Assembly (NCBI GenBank): GCA_949297125.1
Contig: CASFRS010000026.1
Span: forward strand, 1-64,000
Direction: 5' to 3'
DNA from: an uncultured Bacteroidales bacterium
GTDB lineage: Bacteria; Bacteroidota; Bacteroidia; Bacteroidales; G3-4614
DNA: 64,000 nt
Positions 16,532 through 25,475 of this stretch are shown here, piece after piece. The position numbers and the translations under genes were made by a program. Below the pieces are notes generated by a model that was not told the origin of the DNA, did not search any database, and was given only the letters and a program-made list of their open reading frames with translations. The stretch's first letter is position 1. Every line of letters begins with the position of its first letter.

Positions 16532-17596
16532 ATGAAACGATTTGTTACTGGGGGAATCCCCGCATTGCTTTTACTGGCCGGACTAACGCTTGCACTGCCG
16601 TCATGCCAGGATGACGGAGACAACAGCAAGGACGGCAGCAACCCGGCCTTGTCAAGGACTTTCTATGTTGCCGGAAGCGAAGATTCGGACGGTTTTGACA
16701 GACCTGTAGTATGGATAAACGGGATAGCCAGGGCTCAGGGAAATGACGGTTCGGGAGGCGTCTGCAACGCCGTTGCCATAGGAAGCGACAACTCGGTATA
16801 TACCGGGGTAATAAGCGACAACCTCAGTTCCGGCATATACAAGGACGGCGAAAAGCTCTACAATCTGGAGAGGGCCGGCGCCCACTGCGGGGTTATGGAC
16901 ATAGCCCTGCTCAACGACATCGTATACAGCTGCGGGTATGATGAAACCACGATAAGCAGCACGTCGGCCTGCGTATGGAAAGGGCAGGAGAAATACATTT
17001 CGGTAGCCGGCTGCAAAGGGGTAAGGGCATTTCCCGTAAAAGACGATGAAATATACATGGTAGCAGACGAATCCGGCAGCGTAACGCAACCGGCAGTCTA
17101 CAGGAACAGTTCCAGGCTGTACTCCCTGCCGTCGCCGGAAAACACCGATACGCATGCAAAAGACGCATACTACGTAAACGGCGATATATATACCGTGGGA
17201 GAATACCAGGTAAAGCCGGACGTGAACAGGATTATAGTATGGAAAAACGATATAAGGCTGTATGAAATCTCAGGTGCGGACGGAACCGGCTGCAATGCAG
17301 GAGCAATATACGTGAACCGGCAGGGGAATATTTTTGTTGGCGGACAGGAAACCGATGCTGACGGCGTGAAGGTTGCAAAAATATGGAAAGACGGCAACCC
17401 GTACCTCGAACTCGACGGAGGAGCGGATGTATCGGAAGTTACATCCGTTACGGAAGCGGACGGTCTGATATATGCCTGCGGCTCGCTCAGCGACTGGAAT
17501 GGCGCAGCTGCCATAATATGGCAGGAAGCAGCCATTCTGTACAAGATGAAACCTGCCGGCAACAATCCGGTAACCAGACAGCTGATTATAAAATAA
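16532..17596 (+). CDS. Lipoprotein with beta-propeller-like repeats, unknown function
   Basis: This 354-residue protein has a lipoprotein signal (MKRFVTGGIPALLLLAGLTLALPSC) with the lipid-bearing Cys in the lipobox LPSC. After an acidic linker, six to seven imperfect repeats of about 45 residues recur with the pattern V-W-K/I-N-G ... G-D/N-I-Y-x-x-G. Examples are VVWINGIARA, SACVWKGQEKY and IIVWKNDIRLY, followed by DIYTVGEYQ, NIFVGGQE and LIYACGSL. This suggests a surface beta-propeller. I do not recognise a named family. It lies alone between the glycosyltransferase gene and the greA leader. Confidence 0.6.
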   Translation: MKRFVTGGIPALLLLAGLTLALPSCQDDGDNSKDGSNPALSRTFYVAGSEDSDGFDRPVVWINGIARAQGNDGSGGVCNAVAIGSDNSVYTGVISDNLSSGIYKDGEKLYNLERAGAHCGVMDIALLNDIVYSCGYDETTISSTSACVWKGQEKYISVAGCKGVRAFPVKDDEIYMVADESGSVTQPAVYRNSSRLYSLPSPENTDTHAKDAYYVNGDIYTVGEYQVKPDVNRIIVWKNDIRLYEISGADGTGCNAGAIYVNRQGNIFVGGQETDADGVKVAKIWKDGNPYLELDGGADVSEVTSVTEADGLIYACGSLSDWNGAAAIIWQEAAILYKMKPAGNNPVTRQLIIK

Positions 17597-17637
17597 CGGT
17601 ACCGGACGCAAAAAGTCCCGATAAAAAACGCGCGGGA

Positions 17638-17669
17638 TTTGGTTTTGATAAATTATATTTTTATCTTTG
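17638..17669 (+). promoter_or_regulatory. Promoter of greA leader
   Basis: TTTG (17638-17641) is followed after 20 nt by a perfect TATCTTTG (17662-17669). The transcript should begin near 17675, about 185 nt upstream of the greA start. Confidence 0.75.
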
Positions 17670-17674
17670 CCGTA

Positions 17675-17828
17675 GACGCGGCGTAGACACAAACCGCGTC
17701 GGCTTGCGCCGGAGTCGCTACCTTACGGCACATACCGGAGGGTTTGCCGCTTCAACAGACAAGAGACTATTTATTAATGATTAAAAAGGGTTCCAGCACC
17801 TGAACATCCGGTGCGGGAATTCTTTTTT
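17675..17828 (+). ncRNA. Structured greA leader / candidate small RNA
   Basis: Between the promoter and an intrinsic terminator lies about 150 nt of structured sequence. GACGCGG (17675-17681) pairs perfectly with CCGCGTC (17694-17700), CGGC/GCCG follows with a 4-nt loop, and CGGCA (17726-17730) pairs with TGCCG (17745-17749). A short open frame, MIKKGSST (17777-17803), ends inside the terminator stem but has no clear ribosome site. The layout suggests a premature transcript that could act as a small RNA, as GraL does for E. coli greA. No sequence similarity to a known RNA was recognised. Confidence 0.45.
17783..17828 (+). terminator. Intrinsic terminator inside the greA leader (attenuator)
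   Basis: TTCC-A-GCACC (17791-17800) pairs with GGTGC-G-GGAA (17810-17819) around a 9-nt loop, with one A-G mismatch. The A tract to the left and the T tract to the right (TTCTTTTTT) extend the stem. It ends about 33 nt before the greA start, so it would stop a fraction of transcripts before greA. Confidence 0.7.
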
Positions 17829-17860
17829 ATATTGAAACTGATATAAAAGGAGATTTTATT

Positions 17861-18331
17861 ATGGCTGTTGTTTATATGACCGATGAGGGTTATCACAAAA
17901 TGATGGACGAGATCAACTATCTTGAAAGTGTTAAACGTCCCGAAATTTCGCGTCAGATTGCCGAGGCGCGCGACAAGGGAGACCTGTCGGAGAATGCCGA
18001 GTACGATGCGGCCAAGGAAGCACAGGGCCTTCTGGAAATGAAAATTGCCCAACTGAAGGCGCAGGTTGCAAACGCCCGCATAATAAACGATGCAAACCTG
18101 AACACGCACACCGTTCAGATGCTCAACAAGGTAAAAATCAAGAACTGCTCCAACGGCGCAGTCATGGAGTACATGCTCGTTACGGAGAGCGAAGCCAACC
18201 TTGCAGAACACAAGATATCGGTAACCACGCCTATTGCAAAAGGGTTGCTCGGCAAGAAGGTCGGCGACATAGTAGAGATCAAGGTTCCGTCGGGACTGGT
18301 AAAATTCGAGATTGTGGATATAATGATTTAA
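17861..18331 (+). CDS. greA: Transcription elongation factor GreA
   Basis: This 156-residue factor enters the RNA polymerase secondary channel and stimulates cleavage of backtracked RNA. The N-terminal coiled coil carries the catalytic tip DKGDLSENAEYDAA (residues about 43-56) with the acidic pair that holds Mg. The C-terminal FKBP-like domain ends VPSGLVKFEIVDIMI. The start is supported by AAAAGGAGATTTTATT before the ATG, one of the few clear Shine-Dalgarno sequences in the window. A promoter and an attenuator-like terminator lie in its long leader. The HIT gene follows after 5 nt. Confidence 0.96.
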   Translation: MAVVYMTDEGYHKMMDEINYLESVKRPEISRQIAEARDKGDLSENAEYDAAKEAQGLLEMKIAQLKAQVANARIINDANLNTHTVQMLNKVKIKNCSNGAVMEYMLVTESEANLAEHKISVTTPIAKGLLGKKVGDIVEIKVPSGLVKFEIVDIMI

Positions 18332-18336
18332 TTGCC

Positions 18337-18732
18337 ATGCCTACGATTTTCACAAGGATAGTAAACGGCGAGATACCGTGCTATAAAGTTGCCGAAAGCG
18401 ACAAGTTCTTTGCATTCCTCGACATAGCCCCTTTGGCCAAAGGGCACACGCTGGTGATACCCAAACACGAGGGAGACTACATATTCGCCCTCGGCGACGA
18501 AGAGTATGCAGAATACATGCTCTTTGCCAAACGGGTTGCAGCGGCGTTGGAAAAAGCCGTTCCCTGCAAGAGGATTGGCGTTGCCGTGCTCGGCATGGAA
18601 GTTCCCCATACGCACATACACCTTGTACCGATGAACAGCGAAGGGGACATGAATTTCGGAAAAGAAAAACTCAAGTTGCAGGATGAGGAGATGAAGCGGA
18701 TTGCCGCTTCCATTGCCGCCGAATTCAAATAA
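18337..18732 (+). CDS. HIT-family nucleotide-binding protein
   Basis: This 131-residue protein has the histidine triad HTHIHLVPM near residue 96 and the N-terminal signature TIFTRIVNGEIPCYKVAE of the Hint/HIT branch. It should hydrolyse nucleoside phosphoramidates or adenylylated compounds in the cytoplasm. The exact substrate is unknown. It lies 5 nt after greA and is therefore in its operon. It converges on ispF with only 18 nt between the stops and no obvious terminator hairpin. Confidence 0.93.
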   Translation: MPTIFTRIVNGEIPCYKVAESDKFFAFLDIAPLAKGHTLVIPKHEGDYIFALGDEEYAEYMLFAKRVAAALEKAVPCKRIGVAVLGMEVPHTHIHLVPMNSEGDMNFGKEKLKLQDEEMKRIAASIAAEFK

Positions 18733-18750
18733 CGGAGAAACGGGTAAAGG

Positions 18751-19230
18751 TTACCGGCATTCCAGCAGAGCTATCGCATATGCCGAGACACCCTCTTCGC
18801 GGCCGGTAAACCCGAGTTTCTCGGTTGTGGTGGCTTTTATCGATACATCGTCGGACGGAATCTGCATCACTTCCGCCACGCACTCGCGCATTTCGGAGAT
18901 ATACGGGTTTATTTTAGGACGCTCGGCGCAGATTGTAATATCGACATTCCCTACCTCGTACCCCCTTTCACGGACCATGGCGACACAACGTTCCAACAGG
19001 AGCTTGCTGTCGATGCCCTTGTAGGCATCGTCCGACGGCGGGAAATGCTTTCCTATATCGCCCAATGCGGCAGCCCCGAGAAGCGCATCGCACAAGGCGT
19101 GGAGGGCTACGTCGGCGTCGGAATGCCCCAACAACCCTTTTTCATGCTGCAGCTTTACCCCGCAGAGCCACAGTTCGCGCCCTTCCACAAGACGGTGGAC
19201 ATCGTATCCCAATCCTGCCCTTATCTTCAT
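18751..19230 (-). CDS. ispF: 2-C-methyl-D-erythritol 2,4-cyclodiphosphate synthase
   Basis: This 159-residue enzyme of the non-mevalonate isoprenoid pathway cyclises CDP-methylerythritol 2-phosphate and releases CMP. The metal site GYDVHR (residues 8-13) and HSDADV (about 35-40) are intact, as is the C-terminal signature ATTTEKLGFTGREEG. Length matches the family. It lies 57 nt downstream of porV on the same strand. The porU-porV-ispF order also occurs in Porphyromonas gingivalis (from memory PG0026-PG0028), so the link is an old neighbourhood rather than a shared pathway. Confidence 0.96.
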   Translation of the reverse strand: MKIRAGLGYDVHRLVEGRELWLCGVKLQHEKGLLGHSDADVALHALCDALLGAAALGDIGKHFPPSDDAYKGIDSKLLLERCVAMVRERGYEVGNVDITICAERPKINPYISEMRECVAEVMQIPSDDVSIKATTTEKLGFTGREEGVSAYAIALLECR

Positions 19231-19287
19231 CCGCTGCCGTTTTTATTTTATCTGACTATTTTCCATTATCTGCAAAACGCCGGAGGC

Positions 19288-20523
19288 TTACCTACGCCCG
19301 CGCTTATGCCCTATCATGTCCTTGAGCCCTGCCATATCGAATGCAAGCGAGAACCGGAGCGTCTGGTCGAGCGGGCTGCTCTGGGCCGTTGCAAGCACAT
19401 ATGCCGCATCAAGGCTGAAAACGTTGAGGGAGAACCCCGCCCCGAACGTAAGGTACTGACGGTTACCCTTGTATTTGTTTTCGTAATAATACCCCATACG
19501 GGCAAAGAACTGGCGGTTGAAGGAGTATTCCAATCCGGCCGATACCTGTATTTCGCGCAACTCCTCCTTGAACCCTCCGGGGGCATCGGAGAACGACTTG
19601 AAGATACCGCTTATGGACGACATGTTGTTGTAATCGTCCTTGGCCGCCTCGTATGCCTGCGTATCGTAATTCCCTTCGGCATCGAGATAGTCGGACTGGC
19701 GCGGCGCGGCAGGCACGAGAAGTTTGTTCAGATCGACGCTCAACGCTATCGTATGGTAGTCGGCCACGGGAAACTTGAACGATGTGCCGAGACGCAGGTT
19801 GGCAGGGAGAAACGCGCTGTTGGTCCCGCCGTCGTACGACACCTTGGTCCCTATATTGGAGATATTGAACCCCCACGACCACTGGCACTCGCTCCGTCCC
19901 ACAATCGGGTAAAGCGTCTGATACCCCGCTATGTCGGCAGCAAAGGCCGGCGCACCTTTCACATCGGAAGCCCCGTCGGTGGAGTAACCCAAATCGGAGT
20001 AGATAAAACGGAAGACCACCGCCATTGAAAACGAGCGGGAGAGTTTGCGGGAATACCCGAGGTCAAAGGCCAGTTCGTACGGGTTTACCGAACTCAGCAC
20101 GTTTCCGCCCTCATCGGTAGTCTGTATGGAACCCAGCGAAAAATAGCGCAGCGTTGCGCTTATGGCCTGAGGGTCCGTACCGTCGCGCCCGAACTTCCAG
20201 TATCCGGCCATATATGCAAGGTTTATGTCGTTCACCAGTTTGCGCAACCACGGCGTATACGAGATGCCAAGCCCTCCCTTGCTTTCGGTAAAGGCGTATT
20301 TTGCAGGATTCCAGTACTGCGAATTCACATCGGGATCGGTCGCCACGCCCAAATCGCCCATACCGCCGCCACGCGCATCGGGAGCTATACCCAACGACGT
20401 TACTCCGGTTGTTATGGGGTTGAACTGGTTGTTCACATAATCGTTCTTTCCGTCCGCATATGCCGGGCTCGTACCGCTTGCCAGCAATAACAGCATAAGG
20501 GTTATTATCTGCAGGTTTTTCAT
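19288..20523 (-). CDS. porV: T9SS outer-membrane protein PorV
   Basis: This 411-residue outer-membrane beta-barrel of the FadL-like family carries type IX cargo from the translocon to the PorU sortase. The start at 20523 (MKNLQIITLMLLLLASGTSPAYA) gives a signal peptide. The mature part shows the conserved N-terminal TTGVTSLGIAPDARGGGMGD and NSQYWNPAKYAF, followed by regular amphipathic strands and the end LRFSLAFDMAGL. It lies 61 nt downstream of porU. Its presence shows that the organism probably runs a complete T9SS; the other por genes are outside the window. Confidence 0.92.
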   Translation of the reverse strand: MKNLQIITLMLLLLASGTSPAYADGKNDYVNNQFNPITTGVTSLGIAPDARGGGMGDLGVATDPDVNSQYWNPAKYAFTESKGGLGISYTPWLRKLVNDINLAYMAGYWKFGRDGTDPQAISATLRYFSLGSIQTTDEGGNVLSSVNPYELAFDLGYSRKLSRSFSMAVVFRFIYSDLGYSTDGASDVKGAPAFAADIAGYQTLYPIVGRSECQWSWGFNISNIGTKVSYDGGTNSAFLPANLRLGTSFKFPVADYHTIALSVDLNKLLVPAAPRQSDYLDAEGNYDTQAYEAAKDDYNNMSSISGIFKSFSDAPGGFKEELREIQVSAGLEYSFNRQFFARMGYYYENKYKGNRQYLTFGAGFSLNVFSLDAAYVLATAQSSPLDQTLRFSLAFDMAGLKDMIGHKRGRR

Positions 20524-20584
20524 ATTTCTCTCTTTCGCGTGCGTGTATATGTACATGTATTACTTAAACTGCCTGCGCGCCGTT

Positions 20585-23500
20585 TTATTGTGCCAGCACT
20601 ACTATTTTTTTGGATTCGGACGCTACACGGCTTCCCTGGGTATTGGCCTCTGCCTTATAGATGTATATCCCGGGAGGGACACGCTTGCCCGACGTGTCGG
20701 TAAGGTCCCACGTTACCGGCTCGGTGGTCCACATTTCAGATACGCTCTCCACCTGCGTGCTCCACAGTTGCGTCCCGGTAAGGTCGTAAACGGTTATCTT
20801 CACATCCACCAGCATATCCGGCCTGTCGTGCCTGATATAGAAGTTGGCCTGTTCCTTTACCGGATTCTTGTCGGTATAAAGCATTATTATGTCGGGTTCC
20901 TGCCCTGCATCCACCGTGAATACGGTGCTCTTTTCGGACGAATTCCCTTCGGTATCCCATACCTTGAACGTAAGGGTGTGCTGACCGGCCGGCAACTCGG
21001 GGAGCTGGTACTGAACCGTCCCGCGCCCGAAATCGCCCGGCGATGACGTGAAATAGTCGTTTATTACATACTCCATGGCTGAGGAGCCGTCTATTTTCAA
21101 CGTCATGTCGTGTCCCAGGCCTATGCCCGAAACGCTTATCCCCGACTTGTCGTACACCTGCGCAAAAAACACCGGCGTCTCGTTAATGGTTGCGCCGTAA
21201 CTGAACGACGGGGTATTGAGATAGAAAGACTCTATTGTCGGGCCTTCGGTATCGGCCTCCGCGCCGGTATCCATCCCGTTAACCACAAAGTCCATTGTGG
21301 TCCCGTGGGCCTCTATCCCGCGCCCCGTATCGTAGGCATAGAGGTTGAGCAGCCCGGGTTCGTCGGTATAGTTCAGTTCCTTGGGCATCTTGAACGTAAA
21401 TTCAAATTCGCCGTTTTCCACCTTGTCGCTTCCCGAATAGAGTTTGTTGGTCCGCCGTTTGAAAGTGTACGGTTCGCCCCCGTCGCCGTTGCCGCGGGTG
21501 GTTACCTCGGTCTCGGAGTCGTACAGCCGTTGCTCTATCGTACCGTTGAACGTCTCGTCCTTATTCCCTTTTTCATCGAGGATTATTCCTTTTACGGTTA
21601 TTTCCGCCCGGGCCTGCATCTCTATATCCGCGGGGTTGCCGGTCAGGGGTTTGCCGTTTATCCCGGTTACCGCAACCTTGTACCGGGGAAATGCAAGCTG
21701 CATGGACGGGTCGCCCAACAGGATGAAGTTGAGTTTGTTCATGTCGCTGCCGTAGTAATCGGTTACGGAACATTTCGACAGGCGCATCGCATCGCCCAGC
21801 CTGTACCGCTCGCCGTTTTCGTTACGGTCGAATATATGGGTCATCAGCATCCTGTTGTAGACGGCATTCTTGCTTATGTACACCACGCGCGAGGTGGAAA
21901 TCAGCGCAACCCCGCCCCCGCGGCTGTTGAGGAAGAGTTCCTCCCCCCCGGAGTTCGTGGGGGCATCGAAACGGCTGAAATCGCACGTGGCGGTTATGAA
22001 CAGGGGCAGGCGCTTAAGGTAGAGTTTCTTTATATCCTGCATCGTAAACAGTTTCTCGTCGGTCCACCCGTTTGCAGAGCCATGCCCCACGTAGTTGAGT
22101 ATCAATACGCCGTTATCGAGTTGCCGGAGCATCTCTTCCTTTGCTTCGGGGTATGTACCCCCGCTCGACGCTCCCTGCTTCGTATAGGCGTCGATATATA
22201 TCTTGGAGGGCAGAAACTCGGGGTGTCCCGAGTTTATTATTTCGGCCAGGTCATCGCACTGCTTCATATGCTCGGAAGCGTTCCCGTCGTCGGCAACCAG
22301 GCATATGTCGTTTTTCCATATCCCGTAGTCGGCGCTTGTGCTGTAGCTTATCACCTTGTCTACGGCCGTGGTGGCCTCCGCCACTGTCCGCACCGGGAAA
22401 CGCCCCACCCCTATCACGGGCTTGTCGGAAAGGAGGTCTTTCCCGTCGGTATCCTTCAAGAAGGAAAAATAGTCGTCGGTAACATACCCCGACCTTTCGT
22501 CGAGACTCTCTTCCGACTGGAATGTAAGCAGGAACGGATAGTTGTACCCCTGCCACTGTTCGGTAACATGCCGGTTGTCGCACGAGCCGTCGCCGAAAAG
22601 CAGGAGATACCGGGGGTACAGCGATTCGTCGCCGGCCGACTCGGCACGGTCGTAAAACATTTTCATAAAACGGCGGTAAGCCGTTGCATCGGGTTTGCCA
22701 GACGAAAACTCGTTGTATATCAGTTCGGGGTTCACTATCATGGAGGTTATGCCGTCATGTTCGAGCCTGAACTCGGCCAGACGCCTGGCCTGCGAATAGA
22801 ACTGCGACGGACAGATTATTACGAGGTCGGCCCGCTCCAGCCCGTGCAGGTTCTGGTTGGGTATCTCCCCGACAAGGGTAGGTGCAGGGTATTGTAGATT
22901 CTCATCGAATGCCACGTATTCGCGGATGCCGGTCTCCTGCGGGGTGAACGACAGGGTGTTCCCGCTGCGGGCTGCATTTATCTCCACCGGGTTGTAATGC
23001 TCGCTTACATCCCATACGCGGACCGTTCCGTATCCGGTTACATCAACGTTGTAGCGGTTGTAGCCGTTTGCCGCGCTCAACGAACGGAACTGGACCATGC
23101 CTCCGTAAAGCTTAAGTTCGCGCTCCATTTGCAGGAGGATATAGTCGAGCCTTGCCACCACGGGGGATGAAGCCTTCAGTTGCAGTGTTATGATATCGGG
23201 GGCCGAAGGGTCCGGGGTAAAGTTCTTTTTTATCCTCGAGAGTTTGCCGGCGGTATAGTACCAGTCCTCGCTGCTGCCGAAAGCGGCGATATTATTGGCG
23301 TCGCCGGCCGTCAGGTCCGTTCCGTTATGCTTTACCGTAAGTTTGCCCGACGTGGCAAGTTTCGTTACGAAATCGACCTGCATCGACACGTCCCCGCGTA
23401 TTCCTGGAATATCGAACTCGAAATCGCGCGACGTCGTATAGATGAAATCCTCTCCGTACAAATTGCGACCCATGTTGCCGATATTGTACAGTTCGCTTTC

Positions 23501-24007
23501 GTGAAGGGCATAGTCGTCAAAGGCCGAAACCGCCGATACCCCTTCCTGCCCTGCATTGTCCGCAACCGTCCGTATGGTTGCCGCCGGGGAGTCATTCTCC
23601 GTTATGAAATAGTACCCGGCCGAAGCATAGCAGTTGCGCGTATGGGTAAATCCGCCGTTGCCGGGCTTCCATGTTACTGTTCCCTGAGCGTAGAAGATTA
23701 TGCGGTCGGAAGTCCGGAGAACCGGAATCTCGGGAAGGTCGTCGATATACGGGTCGCTGAATTTCTCGGAAAGCATGGCGCCCCCGTATCCGTATATCTT
23801 CACTTTCGACGGGTTGAAACCCCACGCCTGCAGGTCGGCGTTTGTTATCTGGTATATTCCGCTGTTTGCTATACCCACCTTTACCCACCGTCCTTCGGCA
23901 AGCACCGATTTGCCGGTATAGGCCGATGCCGGCAGTGCGAGCCCCCGCGGAGCAAGGAGCAACGCCGCCATAAGGAAGAAGAGTATGCGGTTCAATCGTC
24001 TTTTCAT
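20585..24007 (-). CDS. porU: T9SS sortase PorU (gingipain-like C25 peptidase)
   Basis: This 1140-residue surface protease removes the C-terminal signal of T9SS cargo and attaches the cargo to A-LPS. After a signal peptide (start at 24007, MKRRLNRILFFLMAALLLAP) comes a long N-terminal beta region. The C25 caspase-like domain has the catalytic His in NYVGHGSANG (H642) and Cys in ITATCDFSRF (C675). An Ig-like part follows, and a T9SS-type C-terminal domain ends VPPGIYIYKAEANTQG...KKIVVLAQ. It precedes porV on the same strand and follows the FAH gene by 75 nt. Confidence 0.93.
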   Translation of the reverse strand: MKRRLNRILFFLMAALLLAPRGLALPASAYTGKSVLAEGRWVKVGIANSGIYQITNADLQAWGFNPSKVKIYGYGGAMLSEKFSDPYIDDLPEIPVLRTSDRIIFYAQGTVTWKPGNGGFTHTRNCYASAGYYFITENDSPAATIRTVADNAGQEGVSAVSAFDDYALHESELYNIGNMGRNLYGEDFIYTTSRDFEFDIPGIRGDVSMQVDFVTKLATSGKLTVKHNGTDLTAGDANNIAAFGSSEDWYYTAGKLSRIKKNFTPDPSAPDIITLQLKASSPVVARLDYILLQMERELKLYGGMVQFRSLSAANGYNRYNVDVTGYGTVRVWDVSEHYNPVEINAARSGNTLSFTPQETGIREYVAFDENLQYPAPTLVGEIPNQNLHGLERADLVIICPSQFYSQARRLAEFRLEHDGITSMIVNPELIYNEFSSGKPDATAYRRFMKMFYDRAESAGDESLYPRYLLLFGDGSCDNRHVTEQWQGYNYPFLLTFQSEESLDERSGYVTDDYFSFLKDTDGKDLLSDKPVIGVGRFPVRTVAEATTAVDKVISYSTSADYGIWKNDICLVADDGNASEHMKQCDDLAEIINSGHPEFLPSKIYIDAYTKQGASSGGTYPEAKEEMLRQLDNGVLILNYVGHGSANGWTDEKLFTMQDIKKLYLKRLPLFITATCDFSRFDAPTNSGGEELFLNSRGGGVALISTSRVVYISKNAVYNRMLMTHIFDRNENGERYRLGDAMRLSKCSVTDYYGSDMNKLNFILLGDPSMQLAFPRYKVAVTGINGKPLTGNPADIEMQARAEITVKGIILDEKGNKDETFNGTIEQRLYDSETEVTTRGNGDGGEPYTFKRRTNKLYSGSDKVENGEFEFTFKMPKELNYTDEPGLLNLYAYDTGRGIEAHGTTMDFVVNGMDTGAEADTEGPTIESFYLNTPSFSYGATINETPVFFAQVYDKSGISVSGIGLGHDMTLKIDGSSAMEYVINDYFTSSPGDFGRGTVQYQLPELPAGQHTLTFKVWDTEGNSSEKSTVFTVDAGQEPDIIMLYTDKNPVKEQANFYIRHDRPDMLVDVKITVYDLTGTQLWSTQVESVSEMWTTEPVTWDLTDTSGKRVPPGIYIYKAEANTQGSRVASESKKIVVLAQ

Positions 24008-24082
24008 ATTCTGCGCAAACTGAGCCGTCATGGCCCGGAAAACCTTTTTTTTTCAGAGACCCGACCGACCTTCCCCTGTCGT

Positions 24083-24697
24083 TTACCGGACGTAGAAATC
24101 GAGCAGCTTGCGGTTTCCGATATACCCTTCGAGGCGGTCGCCTATCTTTACCGGGCCTACCCCATGCGGCGTCCCGGTGTATATGAGGTCGCCGGTTTTT
24201 ATCGTATAGAAACGGCTTACGTACGAGATTATTTCGTCTATGCCGAAAATCATGTCGGAGGTAACCCCCCGCTGTACTTCATCGCCATTTACGGAGAGGG
24301 AAAACTCCACCGCTTCCGGCAACCCCGCTTCCGCTACGGGGATAAACTCTCCCACTACGGCCGAAGAGTCGAATCCTTTGCTCAAATCCCACGGTCCGCC
24401 CTCGCTGCGCATCTTCTGCTGTATGTCGCGCGCCGTAAAGTCGATGCCAACGGTAACGGCATCGTAATAACGGGAGGCAAACCGGGTTGCGATATTCTTT
24501 CCCAACCTGCTTATCCTTACCACCAGTTCGGCCTCGTATTCTATACGGGAGGAGAAGTCTGGGAGGAAAAACGGCTTGCCGTCCTTCAACAGCGCCGAGT
24601 CGGGCTTGAGAAAAACAGTCGGTTCTTTGGGTAATAACGGATTGTCAAGTTCTTTATTGTGTGCCTGATAATTCCACCCTACTGCTATTATTTTCAT
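24083..24697 (-). CDS. Fumarylacetoacetate hydrolase (FAH) family protein
   Basis: This 204-residue single-domain FAH-fold protein begins KIIAVGWNYQAHNKEL and has the conserved KPDSAL segment. The metal ligands lie in YEAELVVRI (E-x-E) and in GIDFTARDIQ, together with GFDSSAVVGEF, as in acylpyruvases and oxaloacetate decarboxylases of the FAHD1 type. It probably hydrolyses or decarboxylates a small beta-keto or acylpyruvate acid; the substrate cannot be named. Its start overlaps the rex stop by 4 nt (ATGA), so translation is coupled to rex. Confidence 0.88.
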   Translation of the reverse strand: MKIIAVGWNYQAHNKELDNPLLPKEPTVFLKPDSALLKDGKPFFLPDFSSRIEYEAELVVRISRLGKNIATRFASRYYDAVTVGIDFTARDIQQKMRSEGGPWDLSKGFDSSAVVGEFIPVAEAGLPEAVEFSLSVNGDEVQRGVTSDMIFGIDEIISYVSRFYTIKTGDLIYTGTPHGVGPVKIGDRLEGYIGNRKLLDFYVR

Positions 24698-25326
24698 TCA
24701 AAGTTGCGGTTTAGTTCGTTTAACCGGTTGAACATCACGGCAAGGTGCGCATATATGGAGGTGTTCTGCACTACTATGCCCTTTGCCACCCTGATACGGT
24801 ACGGCGTGAAATTCCATATGGCCTTTATCCCGCCTTCGGTAAGGAGGTCGGCCGTCTCCTGAGCGCATTCCACGGGGACGGTCAGGATACCGATATTTAT
24901 GTCCTTTTCTTTCCGCACCTCGGCGAAATCGGCCACATCGTATATCGGTATTCCGTTTATGCACTGCCCTGTCAGGTCCTTGCGCACATCGAACCCGGCC
25001 GTCAGTTTCAACCCGAACTGCTCCAGCCCGGTATCCTGGAGCAGGGCGCCGCCGAGGCTTCCCACCCCGAATATGCAGGCGTTATGGGTGCGCGTAAATC
25101 CGAGGAAATCCTCCAATGCCGCGGCAAGCGACTTCACTTCGTACCCCACCCGGGTTTTCCCGGATATTCCGATAAATGAAAGGTCCTTGGCTACCTGCGA
25201 GGCATCCACGTTCGTTGCATTGGCTATCTGTGTGGACGAAACGTATTCAGTTCCGTTGCCGCCCATCAGTTTCAGGTGGGCAAGATACCACGGCAGTCTT
25301 CTTAACGTAGGTTCCGGGAGTATCAT
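24694..25326 (-). CDS. rex: Redox-sensing transcriptional repressor Rex
   Basis: This 210-residue repressor senses the NADH/NAD ratio and blocks fermentation and respiration genes when NAD is high. The N-terminal winged helix starts LPEPTLRRLPWYLAHLK with the recognition helix near TNVDASQVAKDLSF. The Rossmann domain follows with the NADH loop IFGVGSLGGALLQ (about residue 85) and ends in the swapped C-terminal helix. No Rex operator of the TTGTGAA-n4-TTCACAA form is visible in its own promoter region. It leads a run of same-strand genes: rex, FAH, porU, porV and ispF. Confidence 0.94.
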   Translation of the reverse strand: MILPEPTLRRLPWYLAHLKLMGGNGTEYVSSTQIANATNVDASQVAKDLSFIGISGKTRVGYEVKSLAAALEDFLGFTRTHNACIFGVGSLGGALLQDTGLEQFGLKLTAGFDVRKDLTGQCINGIPIYDVADFAEVRKEKDINIGILTVPVECAQETADLLTEGGIKAIWNFTPYRIRVAKGIVVQNTSIYAHLAVMFNRLNELNRNFE

Positions 25327-25405
25327 CCTTTCAAATATATTTCGTTTACAACCTCTGTTTTAACTGTGCGAATATAGTAAAAAGTTTTTATATGCCGGAA
25401 CGGGG

Positions 25406-25436
25406 TTGCGGGGGTTGCAGAGAAATAGTAACTTTG
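25406..25436 (+). promoter_or_regulatory. Promoter of the SUI1-like gene
   Basis: TTG (25406-25408), 20 nt, then a perfect TAACTTTG (25429-25436). The start point would be about 33 nt before the ATG at 25476. The intergenic region also drives rex on the other strand. Confidence 0.75.
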
Positions 25437-25475
25437 CTTTGCCGGACTCTTTTTTTAACATAATACCCCTGCATT

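Noticed and set aside
21110..22897. Plus-strand open frame of 595 codons, with others at 20543 and 23180
   Set aside because: They are antisense to porU, which has catalytic residues, signal peptide and C-terminal domain. The translations have no domain-like composition.
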